From a candidate division KSB1 bacterium (lineage in GTDB: Bacteria; Zhuqueibacterota; Zhuqueibacteria; JANLFK01; Oleimicrobiaceae): a stretch of 64,000 nt of DNA. Position numbers and translations under genes: made by a program. Below the pieces are notes generated by a model. The model was not told the DNA's origin. It did no database searches and saw only the letters and a list, made by a program, of their open reading frames with translations. This document shows, one piece after another, positions 18,317 to 26,039 of the stretch (the first letter of the stretch is position 1; every line of letters begins with the position of its first letter). The stretch is from contig JAPDPR010000009.1 of assembly GCA_034506335.1 (NCBI GenBank), positions 29,173 through 93,172 of the forward strand, in the 5' to 3' direction.

Positions 18317-18979
18317 ATGAAGCTCCGCATCTTCACAGACTTTGACGGCACGGTAGCGGCCAAGGACGTGGGCGACGGCCTATTCGCACGTTTTGCCCAC
18401 CCCGATTGGCAGAAAGCGGTTCAGGCATGGAAGCAGGGTCTAATCACCTCGCGGGAGTGCTTGGAGCGAGAATGCAAGTTGGCCCGCGCCACCGCCGATA
18501 GCATTGCTGCTTATGCCGACGAACAGCAGCTGGACCCGTACTTCTCCGGCTTCGCCTCCTTCTGCGCCGCGCACCAGGTGCCGCTCATGGTGCTCAGCGA
18601 CGGTCTTGACTTCTACATCGAGCGAATCCTTCGCCGGCATGGCCTTGGGCATATCCCCTTTCGCAGCAACCATCTGATCTTCGGCGACGATGGGGTCATC
18701 ATCCCTGAGTTTCCCTACTTTGAGCTGGGATGTCGAGTGTGTGGCAACTGCAAGGGCTACCATGTTCGCACCCATCGCGCCGACGGCGAGGTGGTCATCT
18801 ATGTGGGTGACGGGCTGTCCGACCGCTGCGGTGCTGAGGAGGCGGACTTTGTGCTGGCAAAAGGGGACCTGCTTCGCTACTGTCGCACCAAGCACCTGCC
18901 TCACGCCCCGTTCCAGACATTTGCTGACTGTCTGGACCAGGTCAAAACGCTCCTCACGGGAAGAGACCCGCTCCGATAG
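18317..18979 (+). CDS. HAD-superfamily phosphatase, MtnX-like
   Basis: 220 residues. HAD motif I is DFDGT (D8-T12, nucleophile D8), motif II is the SDG in MVLSDGLDFYI, and the C-terminal acidic motif is YVGDGLSDRCGAEEADFVLAKG, shared by the MtnX / phosphoserine-phosphatase subgroup (HAD-IB). MtnX dephosphorylates 2-hydroxy-3-keto-5-methylthiopentenyl-1-phosphate in methionine salvage. No other salvage gene is nearby, so the substrate is uncertain. The ATG at 18317 begins the domain cleanly. It has no ribosome site, because the T-run of the ppdK terminator occupies the six bases before it. Expression therefore needs either read-through or a leaderless start. Confidence 0.82.
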   Translation: MKLRIFTDFDGTVAAKDVGDGLFARFAHPDWQKAVQAWKQGLITSRECLERECKLARATADSIAAYADEQQLDPYFSGFASFCAAHQVPLMVLSDGLDFYIERILRRHGLGHIPFRSNHLIFGDDGVIIPEFPYFELGCRVCGNCKGYHVRTHRADGEVVIYVGDGLSDRCGAEEADFVLAKGDLLRYCRTKHLPHAPFQTFADCLDQVKTLLTGRDPLR

Positions 18980-18988
18980 CTAGTTAGG

Positions 18989-19066
18989 TCAAGAGTTGGT
19001 TCTGCCAGTCCTGCCGTTTTCTCCCGTCTCATAGCGCCCCTGTTTTGCTTTCTGAGTCTTCTTCAT
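18989..19066 (-). CDS. Possible small basic protein (25 residues)
   Basis: On the minus strand ATG at 19066 reads Met-Lys-Lys-Thr-Gln-Lys-Ala-Lys and ends at a TGA at 18989. An AAAGGA element lies 8 nt upstream. The frame stays open further upstream to a TTG at 19174, giving a 61-residue product with a Cys-rich stretch (CLCCPRCATLC). The product is polar and basic (G, R, K, T, N). I do not recognise it. Coding status rests only on the ribosome site and amino-acid composition, so this is weak. Confidence 0.2.
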   Translation of the reverse strand: MKKTQKAKQGRYETGENGRTGRTNS

Positions 19067-19349
19067 ATCCAAATCCTTTCGCTTCATCAAGGAGTAGTGC
19101 GGCTGTCCGTCCGGGCCGCAGAGTGTGGCACAACGTGGACAGCACAAGCAAGCTGTGTGGAGTCTTTGCCACAAAGGTAACCTTCAGTAATGTCATGGCA
19201 TTAGCAGGTTCTTTTCCCTAACTGTGTCTTCCACGCCACACCTTTCGCGCTTTCCATCCCGGACACTGTTAACTCACACGAGGGGTTCAGGCCAAATAAC
19301 TGTCTAATATTTTGGCACTTGAAGGCCTGGACATCCATTGGGCGTAGGG

Positions 19350-19365
19350 TGGCACACATCTTGTA
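19350..19365 (+). promoter_or_regulatory. Weak sigma54-like element upstream of the tad locus
   Basis: TGGCAC (19350-19355), a 5-bp gap, TTGTA (19361-19365). The -24 element is perfect, but the invariant GC of the -12 element (TTGCA) is GT here. It lies about 285 bp upstream of the first Flp pilin. No sigma54 activator gene is in the window, so support is slight. Confidence 0.2.
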
Positions 19366-19638
19366 AGTTTGATGGCCGGAACGCCGCCCCTGTCAGCCTG
19401 TGGGCGGTGGCAAAATCGTGCAGAAAGAAAGCAACATGCGGAGGTGGACGAAGCGCGCTTGTCACAGAATGTGGAACCTCTCCCCTGTTGATGGGCGGTA
19501 GGATGCCCATGTGGCGGGCGGTTGACGCCCGGTCTACGAATCCCCGCTTGTGTAGTACCCCGGCAGCCTGAGGTGGGGTGTCGTACCGATGCATGTCGGG
19601 TGGTGGGCGCAGCAGCGCGAAAGGTGAGGTCAGGTGTG

Positions 19639-19836
19639 ATGGGTAGGGTGGCGACAGGTGTGGTGGCAGTGGTACGCCGATGGGTGCGACTGATCTCTGA
19701 CTGCCAACAAGGTCAAACCCTCTTCGAATACGCGATTACAGTTTTCTTCGTGGTCATTGCCTGTATTGCTCTGCTTTCGGCACTGGGGGTCCGCGTGAGT
19801 CTTCCATTGACGACGGCCGGTGGGGCACTGCAATAA
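19639..19836 (+). CDS. flp: Flp-type pilin (first of two)
   Basis: 65-residue prepilin. After a basic leader, the processing site is Gly25 followed by QTLFEY: Glu at +5 and Tyr at +6 of the mature protein, the Flp signature. A single hydrophobic helix follows (AITVFFVVIACIALLSALGV). The mature pilin would be 40 residues. The ATG at 19639 has AAGGTGAGG about 10 nt upstream; the frame is open further 5' without sign of coding. It is the first gene of the tad locus, and the second pilin starts 108 bp later. The leader (25 residues) is longer than in the second pilin. Confidence 0.85.
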   Translation: MGRVATGVVAVVRRWVRLISDCQQGQTLFEYAITVFFVVIACIALLSALGVRVSLPLTTAGGALQ

Positions 19837-19944
19837 GGAGGCATGTGCTCCAGCCAGACGTGCTTCGTGGTGGCAGACGTGTAGTTGGTTGTTAACATAG
19901 GCTAAGAACCCCAAACTTGTGGACGAAGGGAGGTGAGGTGCGTG

Positions 19945-20109
19945 ATGGCTCTCAAGCAGCTTTGGTCACTGGTCAGGCGGGAAGAAGGTCAGACCCTTCC
20001 GGAATATGGGCTGATCATTTTCCTGGTGGCGATCGTGTGCATCGCGGCCCTGACGCTGCTAGGCGGCAACATTAACAACCTGCTGACCCAGATTGCCAAT
20101 GCGTTGTGA
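19945..20109 (+). CDS. flp: Flp-type pilin (second of two)
   Basis: 54-residue prepilin. The leader ends at Gly15 and the mature protein begins QTLPEYGLII, so Glu is at +5 and Tyr at +6. One hydrophobic helix follows, then the polar tail NINNLLTQIANAL. Mature size is about 39 residues, normal for Flp. A GGGAGGTGAGG ribosome site precedes the ATG at 19945; a GTG one codon earlier is also possible. Small size, two adjacent pilins and a downstream TadV peptidase are the usual tad arrangement. This is probably the major pilin because it is closest to canonical Flp in length and leader. Confidence 0.88.
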   Translation: MALKQLWSLVRREEGQTLPEYGLIIFLVAIVCIAALTLLGGNINNLLTQIANAL

Positions 20110-20270
20110 CGCGTAGCAGCACGCACTGAGCGTGGAGGAGGGGGGGCCTGGCACCAAAACAAGATGAGGCAAGCGCCTCAAGCACCAACGAATCCGGTGC
20201 CGACATAGCCTCCTCATCGGGAGAGGCGGTGCCCTCCCTCCTCATGCCGGTGAGAAAGTGGACAGGCAGG

Positions 20271-20759
20271 ATGGAAACGACCCTACTCAAAGCAGTGGTG
20301 GGCGGCGCAGTGTGTGTCCTGGCTTTCGTGGCAGGCTACTACGATTGGCGCTGGCGCCGCATACCCAACTGGTTAACATATCCAGCAGCGGCATTAGCCC
20401 TGCTGATGCGGGGGCTGTTGGGGGGAGCAGTCATGGCACTTGACGGGGCAGGGGGGATGGCGTTTGCTTTTGCACTGATGGCGTTGCTGTATGCTGGCGG
20501 CATGATGGGGGGCGGTGACGTGAAACTGGCCGCAGCAATGGCGGCATGGGTGGGATTGGCCGCGCTGCCTCGTTCCCTCTTTTTTATGGCAGTGTTGGGC
20601 GCAATGCTCTCTCTGTTCATGGCTGCCCAACGAGGTATGGGAAAACAAAGATGGACAGGAGAGAATCGACTGGGCGCCGCGACAGGGCAGAACACACGTC
20701 TGACCGTTCCCTACGGCGTGGCCATCGGCGGAGGCGCACTGCTGGCTATGGTGTGGTAA
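20271..20759 (+). CDS. tadV: Prepilin peptidase TadV/CpaA (A24 family)
   Basis: 162-residue membrane aspartyl protease that cleaves the Flp and TadE leaders. The two catalytic Asp residues are D25, in YYDWRWRRIPN, and D83, in GGGDVK, the diagnostic A24 motifs. It lacks the N-terminal methylase domain of PilD, as is normal for TadV. I chose the ATG at 20271 because the first helix then starts at residue 5 and D25 is at its end. An upstream in-frame GTG at 20229, behind GGGAGAGG, would add 14 residues. About five hydrophobic helices are present. Confidence 0.88.
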   Translation: METTLLKAVVGGAVCVLAFVAGYYDWRWRRIPNWLTYPAAALALLMRGLLGGAVMALDGAGGMAFAFALMALLYAGGMMGGGDVKLAAAMAAWVGLAALPRSLFFMAVLGAMLSLFMAAQRGMGKQRWTGENRLGAATGQNTRLTVPYGVAIGGGALLAMVW

Positions 20760-20781
20760 AGCGAGGAGGCGATAGGCAAAA

Positions 20782-21180
20782 GTGCTACGACCAGGCACAA
20801 AAAGACGTTTGTTTGGCGAACGGGGGCAGTCGTTAGCGGAATTCGCGCTGGTGTTGCCTCTGATGCTCGTGATCCTGGCGGCGATCATCGAATTTGGACG
20901 GGCGATGATGACACTCAACGTGGCCAGCGGTGCGGCGCGGGAGGGGGCTCGGGTGGCGGCGACCGGTGCCGGTTCCGGCAGTGCACGGCAGGCAGCTATC
21001 AACGTCATCACTGCTGCGGGCTACAACAACTACACGGTGTCCGTGTCGGGCCCGGATGGCAACAACAGCGTTCGCTGCACAGTGACGATCCCTCACACCT
21101 TTCTGACCGGCGGTCTAGTGCCGGGCCTTGGGGGGCAGCTGAACATCTCTCACACGGCGGTAATGCGCTGGGAGGGGTGA
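20782..21180 (+). CDS. tadE: TadE-like pseudopilin
   Basis: 132 residues. The N-terminus ERG-QSLAEFALVLPLML has the pseudopilin cleavage site after Gly15, with Glu at +5 and Phe at +6. The hydrophobic helix that follows and the block ASGAAREGARVAA are the TadE family signature. The C-terminal ~70 residues are a small extracytoplasmic domain rich in Thr, Gly and Asn. TadE/TadF-type pseudopilins are needed for Flp pilus assembly. The GTG start at 20782 is 22 bp after tadV. Only one such gene is present; TadF and TadG are not seen. Confidence 0.88.
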   Translation: MLRPGTKRRLFGERGQSLAEFALVLPLMLVILAAIIEFGRAMMTLNVASGAAREGARVAATGAGSGSARQAAINVITAAGYNNYTVSVSGPDGNNSVRCTVTIPHTFLTGGLVPGLGGQLNISHTAVMRWEG

Positions 21181-21257
21181 GCTGGATACGTGGCAGACGG
21201 GGCGGGGAAGAAACCCCGCTTGGGATGGTGGACTGATAATGAGGTAGCAGGACAACC

Positions 21258-22121
21258 ATGGTGAAGGCTAAGATCCTTGTGCCGATTGCGCTGGCAAGTT
21301 CGCTGGGGGCGGCATACATTGCCAAGGGACGCATCACCCAGCTGTCGGCGCGGGCGGAGAGCGAGTCCCCCGTGCAGCCCACCACGGTCGGCGTGGTAGT
21401 CGCTGCAGCCGATCTCAAGATCGGCGCCGAACTAAACAGGGACGTCCTGACGGTGAAGAGCTGGCCCGTGGAAATCGCCCCCAGCGACGGCTTCCGAAGC
21501 ATCGACGAGGTAGTGGGCAGAGTGGTGCGGTACGAGATCCTGGCCGGCGACCCCATCACGGAGCGGAAGCTGGCCCCGGTTGGTTCCCGCAAGGGCCTTT
21601 CCAGTGTCATTCCCCCGGGAAAGGTGGCGATGACCGTGGGGGTCAATGTGGTCAGTGGCGTGAGCGGCTTCATCCTGCCCGGTTGTCGTGTGGACGTCAT
21701 TGTCACCACCTCCACAGGTTATTCGAAGGAAACGGCCAAGACGAAGATCATTCTGCAAAACGTGGAGGTGGTGGCAGTGGACCAGGAGACAAAACGCGAG
21801 AGTGACTCACCCATGTCGGTGCAGGCGGTGACCTTGCTGGTCACACCAGAGGAGGCGGAGAAACTGGCCTTGGCGAGCACCGAGGGCAAGCTGCAGCTCA
21901 TCCTCCGGAACGCTGCCGACTCCTTGCGTCATGAAACAAAAGGGGCTTCGCTCACTGAGCTCATCGAGGTCCCCAAACCGGCCTCTCCGCAGCCAAGCTA
22001 CCGTCCGAGGTCTGCTCCCACGCCTCAGGCAAAACAGCAAGAGCACACAGTGGAGGTTTTTCGTCAGGGGAAAAAATCGGAAGTTAGTTTCAAGGAGGGT
22101 GCAGAACCAAGAGAGCCTTGA
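21258..22121 (+). CDS. cpaB: Flp pilus assembly protein CpaB/RcpC
   Basis: 287 residues with an N-terminal hydrophobic anchor (IALASSLGAAYIAKG). Next comes an SAF-type domain (VVVAAADLKIGAELNRD, VVRYEILAGDPITERKL), then the RcpC region GKVAMTVGVNVVSGVSGFILPG with DVIVTT. This order is typical of CpaB/RcpC, a periplasmic protein linked to the tad secretin. The C-terminal 50 residues are Pro/Gln/Lys-rich and probably disordered. It lies directly before the secretin gene (46 bp), the standard order. Confidence 0.92.
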   Translation: MVKAKILVPIALASSLGAAYIAKGRITQLSARAESESPVQPTTVGVVVAAADLKIGAELNRDVLTVKSWPVEIAPSDGFRSIDEVVGRVVRYEILAGDPITERKLAPVGSRKGLSSVIPPGKVAMTVGVNVVSGVSGFILPGCRVDVIVTTSTGYSKETAKTKIILQNVEVVAVDQETKRESDSPMSVQAVTLLVTPEEAEKLALASTEGKLQLILRNAADSLRHETKGASLTELIEVPKPASPQPSYRPRSAPTPQAKQQEHTVEVFRQGKKSEVSFKEGAEPREP

Positions 22122-22167
22122 GCACCGGTCTTTTTGGGCGACAATGTAAGGATGGGAAGAGGAAGGG

Positions 22168-23271
22168 ATGAGGAAGATGAGGAACAGAGAGTGTGACGGA
22201 GGACGGGGAGAGCGGTGGAAAGCCTTCTGTGCGTGGCTCCCCCTGCTGGTGTGGACCGTCAGCGTCCAGCTCATTGCGGCCCCCGGTCAAAAATGGAATG
22301 GACGTTACGTGGAGCTGGAGCCTTCGCGGTCGGCGGTCTTGGAATTCCCGGCAAGCATAGCAAAGGTGTTCGTTGCCGACCCGGAGATCGCCGACGTCAC
22401 GGTCACCACACCAAGGCACATGTTAGTGGTAGGCAAGAAGGTCGGCACCACCAACGTGGTGGTGTGGACCAACGAGACCTCGTACCAGGAATACACGGTG
22501 GAGGTCACGCGCAAGGAATCAGCCGAGCAGGTCATGCTCCAGGTGCGCTTTGCGGAGATGACCCGTGGGGCGTTGCGCGAATTGGGGGCACACTTCATCA
22601 TCGAACAGTTGAGGGTGGGCTCCGAGCAGCTCACCGCAGGCAGCTTTGCCGGACGGGTAAACACCCCGCAAATCCCTCCAGTTGTCGATGAGAACGTAAG
22701 TTTCTTCTTCTCCATCCCCAGCCAGAAGCTTTCCTCGGTAATTCGCGCCTTGGAGGAACGCCGCGTGTTGACCACCCTGGCCGAGCCCAACCTGGTGGCA
22801 GCAAACGGCGACACGGCCAGCTTCTTGGCCGGAGGCGAGTTTCCTGTACCCATCGTCAACTTTCAGGGTGTGACCATCGTGTTTAAGGAGTTCGGCGTGC
22901 GACTCCGATTTGTCCCCACCATTTTAGACTCCGAAACAATCCAGCTCAGGGTAGCACCGGAGGTGAGCAGTTTAGATTTCGAGAATGGAATAATCCTAAA
23001 CGGGTTCCGCATTCCGTCCCTCCTGAGCAGGCGGGCATCGACCACGGTTCATCTCAAGGACGGCGAAGGGTTGGTGATCGGCGGCCTGATGACCAGGGAG
23101 ATGATCAACACCATGTCCCGCATCCCGGTGCTGGGACATATTCCCATCCTGGGCAATCTGTTTAAGAGCAAGCGTGCCGGAACAGAGGAGAGTGAGTTAA
23201 TCATCCTGATTGTGCCGCACATTGTGAAGCCGATGCGGCCGGCGGAGGTGGAGGAGATACGAACGGAATGA
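22168..23271 (+). CDS. cpaC: Tad secretin CpaC/RcpA
   Basis: 367 residues, forming the outer-membrane channel for the Flp pilus. After a signal peptide (WLPLLVWTVSVQLIAA) comes the pilus-type N-terminal domain, with PASIAKVFVADPEIADV and VVGKKVGTTNVVVW. A secretin core follows, ending in LVIGGLMTREMINTMSRIPV then LGHIPILGNLFKS, the conserved C-terminal secretin motif. The protein is shorter than many RcpA proteins because it has no extra N-domains. The ATG at 22168 has AGAGGAAGGG just upstream. Confidence 0.93.
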   Translation: MRKMRNRECDGGRGERWKAFCAWLPLLVWTVSVQLIAAPGQKWNGRYVELEPSRSAVLEFPASIAKVFVADPEIADVTVTTPRHMLVVGKKVGTTNVVVWTNETSYQEYTVEVTRKESAEQVMLQVRFAEMTRGALRELGAHFIIEQLRVGSEQLTAGSFAGRVNTPQIPPVVDENVSFFFSIPSQKLSSVIRALEERRVLTTLAEPNLVAANGDTASFLAGGEFPVPIVNFQGVTIVFKEFGVRLRFVPTILDSETIQLRVAPEVSSLDFENGIILNGFRIPSLLSRRASTTVHLKDGEGLVIGGLMTREMINTMSRIPVLGHIPILGNLFKSKRAGTEESELIILIVPHIVKPMRPAEVEEIRTE

Positions 23272-23316
23272 GCGCGGGCTGAGTGTAGGACGAGCCCGAG
23301 CAGGCAAAGAAACTGG

Positions 23317-24519
23317 GTGGGTGTGGAAATGCTTGGAAAGTCGCGAAAGCAGCAAAAGCCGCAAGAAGTGGCCGAGACGCGCAAATTGTCGGCGGTCATT
23401 GTGGAGCCTGAGGAGGCTTCCGTGCAGCTGATTGAGGAAGTGCTCAATGAGATTGGTGTGTTCGACCCGGTGGTGAAAAGCCCAAATCTCACTGATGGGA
23501 TGCAGCAGGTGCGTACTCACCGCCCGGACCTACTTATTCTCAGTGGAGTTCCTAACGCCAGCGAAGCGCTGTCGTTCCTCACGCGGGCGGCCCTGTCCCT
23601 GCCAAATATGACGGCCTTCTTTACTGCGGACAGTGGTTCGCCAGAGCTACTGTTGGAATCTATGCGAGCGGGGGCGCGTGAGTATCTGGTGCGCCCCATT
23701 GACCGACATGAATTGGCGGCAGCGGTCCGCCGTTTCTTGAACACAAAGGTCACCCTAGGTTTGATCCCGCAGAAGGCGGGCAAAGTTGTCTCTGTGTACG
23801 GCGTCAAGGGAGGGCTCGGGGCGACCACCATCGCAACAAATCTTGCCGTCCACCTTACTTCTTTGCAGAAGACGGTGGTGGTTATGGACGCCAATTTTCA
23901 AACCGGCTCGGTCGCAATTTTTCTGGACATCCAACCTAAGATCTCGCTCACGGACTTGTTACGGGATATCGATCAGATCGACCCTCAGTCCCTAAAGCGC
24001 GTGCTCCCGAAGCACCAGTCGGGGATCTACTTCCTCCCGCCACCCAAAGCCACCAACGGGAGTTACAAGGTCTTGCCAGGTGACCTCAGCAAGATGTTTG
24101 GCTTGCTGCGCCAAGAGTACGACTATATCGTGGTAGACTTGGACCGGTTTGTGGATGAGACAACGGCGTTGTTCCTGGATGAGACAGACCTGCTCCTCTT
24201 GGTTGTGAACCTGGACGTGCCATCGCTGGTTAACACCAATCGTACGCTCGATCTTCTGCAGAAACTGGGGTTCGACCTGAGCAAGACCTTGTTGGTTTCG
24301 AACCGGCATGCCAGTCAGAACGAGTACATGCTGGAGGAGTTTCAGCAGTTGGTCAAGCGTTCTATCGATTGGAGGATCCCGAATCACAAGTACGGCGACT
24401 GTGTGGCGGCTGTAAACAAGGGGGAGCCTTTCGCTTCGCGAGATGGAAAGTCGAAGCTGAACAAGAGTCTGATGGAACTGGCGGAGTTCTTGGACAAGCG
24501 CTTCAGTGAGGCGGCGTAG
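23317..24519 (+). CDS. cpaE: CpaE/TadZ pilus localisation ATPase-like protein
   Basis: 400 residues. The N-terminal ~120 residues are receiver-like (SAVIVEPEEASVQLIEEVL, then RPDLLILSG), but the phospho-acceptor Asp is replaced by Ser, so it is a pseudo-receiver. From about residue 145 a ParA/MinD-type domain begins: VYGVKGGLGATTIATNLA. The signature Lys of the deviant Walker A is kept, while the second Lys is Ala, as is common in TadZ/CpaE. DYIVVDLDRFVDE is the Walker B region. TadZ marks the cell pole where the Tad machine assembles. GTG at 23317 is used; ATG at 23329 is also possible. Confidence 0.9.
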   Translation: MGVEMLGKSRKQQKPQEVAETRKLSAVIVEPEEASVQLIEEVLNEIGVFDPVVKSPNLTDGMQQVRTHRPDLLILSGVPNASEALSFLTRAALSLPNMTAFFTADSGSPELLLESMRAGAREYLVRPIDRHELAAAVRRFLNTKVTLGLIPQKAGKVVSVYGVKGGLGATTIATNLAVHLTSLQKTVVVMDANFQTGSVAIFLDIQPKISLTDLLRDIDQIDPQSLKRVLPKHQSGIYFLPPPKATNGSYKVLPGDLSKMFGLLRQEYDYIVVDLDRFVDETTALFLDETDLLLLVVNLDVPSLVNTNRTLDLLQKLGFDLSKTLLVSNRHASQNEYMLEEFQQLVKRSIDWRIPNHKYGDCVAAVNKGEPFASRDGKSKLNKSLMELAEFLDKRFSEAA

Positions 24520-24553
24520 CACGGAACGGTAGGGTCATGGGAGTGGACAGAGG

Positions 24554-25993
24554 ATGGATGCGGCGGTAAGTGCGCGACTGGCAAAATTTGGCCTGACGGG
24601 TGAAGGAGTGATTGAGGGGCCGGTACCGAGGAAGGCCGCGAGCGGCGAGCGGGAGAAAGCCTACCAGGAGCTGAAGACCCGCATCCACCGCAAGCTCATC
24701 GACAAGCTGGACCTGTCGCAGATCGGGGCGATCCCGGAACAGCAGCTGCGGGCGGAAGTGCGCAAGATTGTCGAGGAGCTGCTGGACTCGGAGAGCGAAA
24801 GCCTCCCGGTGGCGGGCGTCAATCGAGAGCGGCTGTTGGCGGAGATCCAGCATGAGACATTTGGCTTGGGCCCGCTGGAGCCACTCCTGGCCGACCCCAC
24901 AATCTCAGACATCCTTGTCAATGGCCACAAGCAAGTCTATGTGGAGCGCTTCGGTAAGTTGGAGCGCACAGACACTGTGTTCAAGGATGACGACCACCTT
25001 CTGCACATCATCGATCGCATTGTCTCCCAGGTGGGACGGCGCGTGGACGAGTCCAGTCCCATGGTGGACGCGCGCCTTCCGGATGGCTCGCGCGTGAATG
25101 CCATCATCCCGCCGTTGGCCATCGATGGGCCGGCCCTGTCCATCCGCAAATTCGGTGTGCGCAAGTTCACCATGGAGGACCTGATAGAGATCGGTAGTTT
25201 GACCCGCGACATGGCCGTGCTCATGCAGGGGGCAGTGCGGGCGAGACTCAACATCCTTATCTCGGGCGGTACCGGCTCAGGAAAGACCACTTTCCTCAAT
25301 GTGCTCTCGAGCTTTGTACCTGGAGAGGAGCGCATCGTCACTATCGAAGATGCGGCGGAACTGCAGCTACACCAGGAGCACGTGGTGCGATTGGAGACAC
25401 GGCCGCCAAATGTGGAGGGCAAGGGAGCGGTCACGCAGCGGGAGCTCCTGATCAACGCATTGCGGATGCGGCCCGATCGGATTATCGTGGGCGAGTGCCG
25501 AGGCGCCGAGGCCTTTGATATGCTGCAAGCCATGAACACCGGCCACGACGGTTCGATGACCACGCTCCACGCCAACTCGCCCCGGGACGCTCTGCGCCGT
25601 CTCGAGTCCATGGTCTTGATGGCCACTTCCAATTTGCCGGAGAGGGCCATTCGGGAATACATGGCCTCCGCCATCGACTTGGTGGTGCAGATCTCTCGCC
25701 TCAGTGATGGCACGCGCAAGGTGTTGAGCATTTCCGAAGTGACGGGCATGGAAGGCGATACCATCACCATGGAAGACATTTTTGTCTATGAGAAAACCGG
25801 AATTGCTCCTGACGGTACGGTGGTAGGAAGCTTCAAGGCAACAGGAGTGCGACCTAAGTGCACCGAGAAGCTCAAGGCCTGTGGCATCGAGCTTCCACCG
25901 AGCATGACGTTTGAGCCCTCAATCTTGTTGGAGATCCACCGTGAGCATCAGCAGCAGGACCTGGAGATGCACGCGCGCAAACTCATGCGATAA
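24554..25993 (+). CDS. cpaF: CpaF/TadA secretion ATPase
   Basis: 479-residue cytoplasmic motor of the Tad pilus. The N-terminal domain (about 1-120) contains [20 protein letters not shown], typical of CpaF. The ATPase core has Walker A GGTGSGKT (residues 238-245), an Asp box IEDAAELQL, Walker [16 protein letters not shown] and a His box [15 protein letters not shown]. The ATG at 24554 (also 24558) follows GGGAGTGGACAGAGG. In most tad loci tadB and tadC come directly after this gene. Here about 5.9 kb of signalling genes intervene. Confidence 0.95.
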   Translation: MDAAVSARLAKFGLTGEGVIEGPVPRKAASGEREKAYQELKTRIHRKLIDKLDLSQIGAIPEQQLRAEVRKIVEELLDSESESLPVAGVNRERLLAEIQHETFGLGPLEPLLADPTISDILVNGHKQVYVERFGKLERTDTVFKDDDHLLHIIDRIVSQVGRRVDESSPMVDARLPDGSRVNAIIPPLAIDGPALSIRKFGVRKFTMEDLIEIGSLTRDMAVLMQGAVRARLNILISGGTGSGKTTFLNVLSSFVPGEERIVTIEDAAELQLHQEHVVRLETRPPNVEGKGAVTQRELLINALRMRPDRIIVGECRGAEAFDMLQAMNTGHDGSMTTLHANSPRDALRRLESMVLMATSNLPERAIREYMASAIDLVVQISRLSDGTRKVLSISEVTGMEGDTITMEDIFVYEKTGIAPDGTVVGSFKATGVRPKCTEKLKACGIELPPSMTFEPSILLEIHREHQQQDLEMHARKLMR

Positions 25994-26039
25994 ACCGGTG
26001 CAACAACCTGCTGCCGTGTAAGACAGGAGAAGGCTGCAC

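Larger units (their letters stand above)
18980..19638 (+). other. Gene-free interval before the tad locus
   Basis: About 660 bp with no convincing long gene on either strand. It holds a possible small minus-strand ORF near its left end (see 18989-19066) and AT-richer sequence around 19280-19320 (CTGTCTAATATTTTGG) that may contain the tad promoter. I found no clear sigma70 pair; TAATAT is present without a matching -35. A near-match to a sigma54 site is noted separately. Confidence 0.5.

Noticed and set aside
19350..19365. A confident sigma54 promoter for the tad locus
   Set aside because: The -12 element lacks the invariant GC, and no enhancer-binding activator is encoded nearby; kept only as a low-confidence feature.
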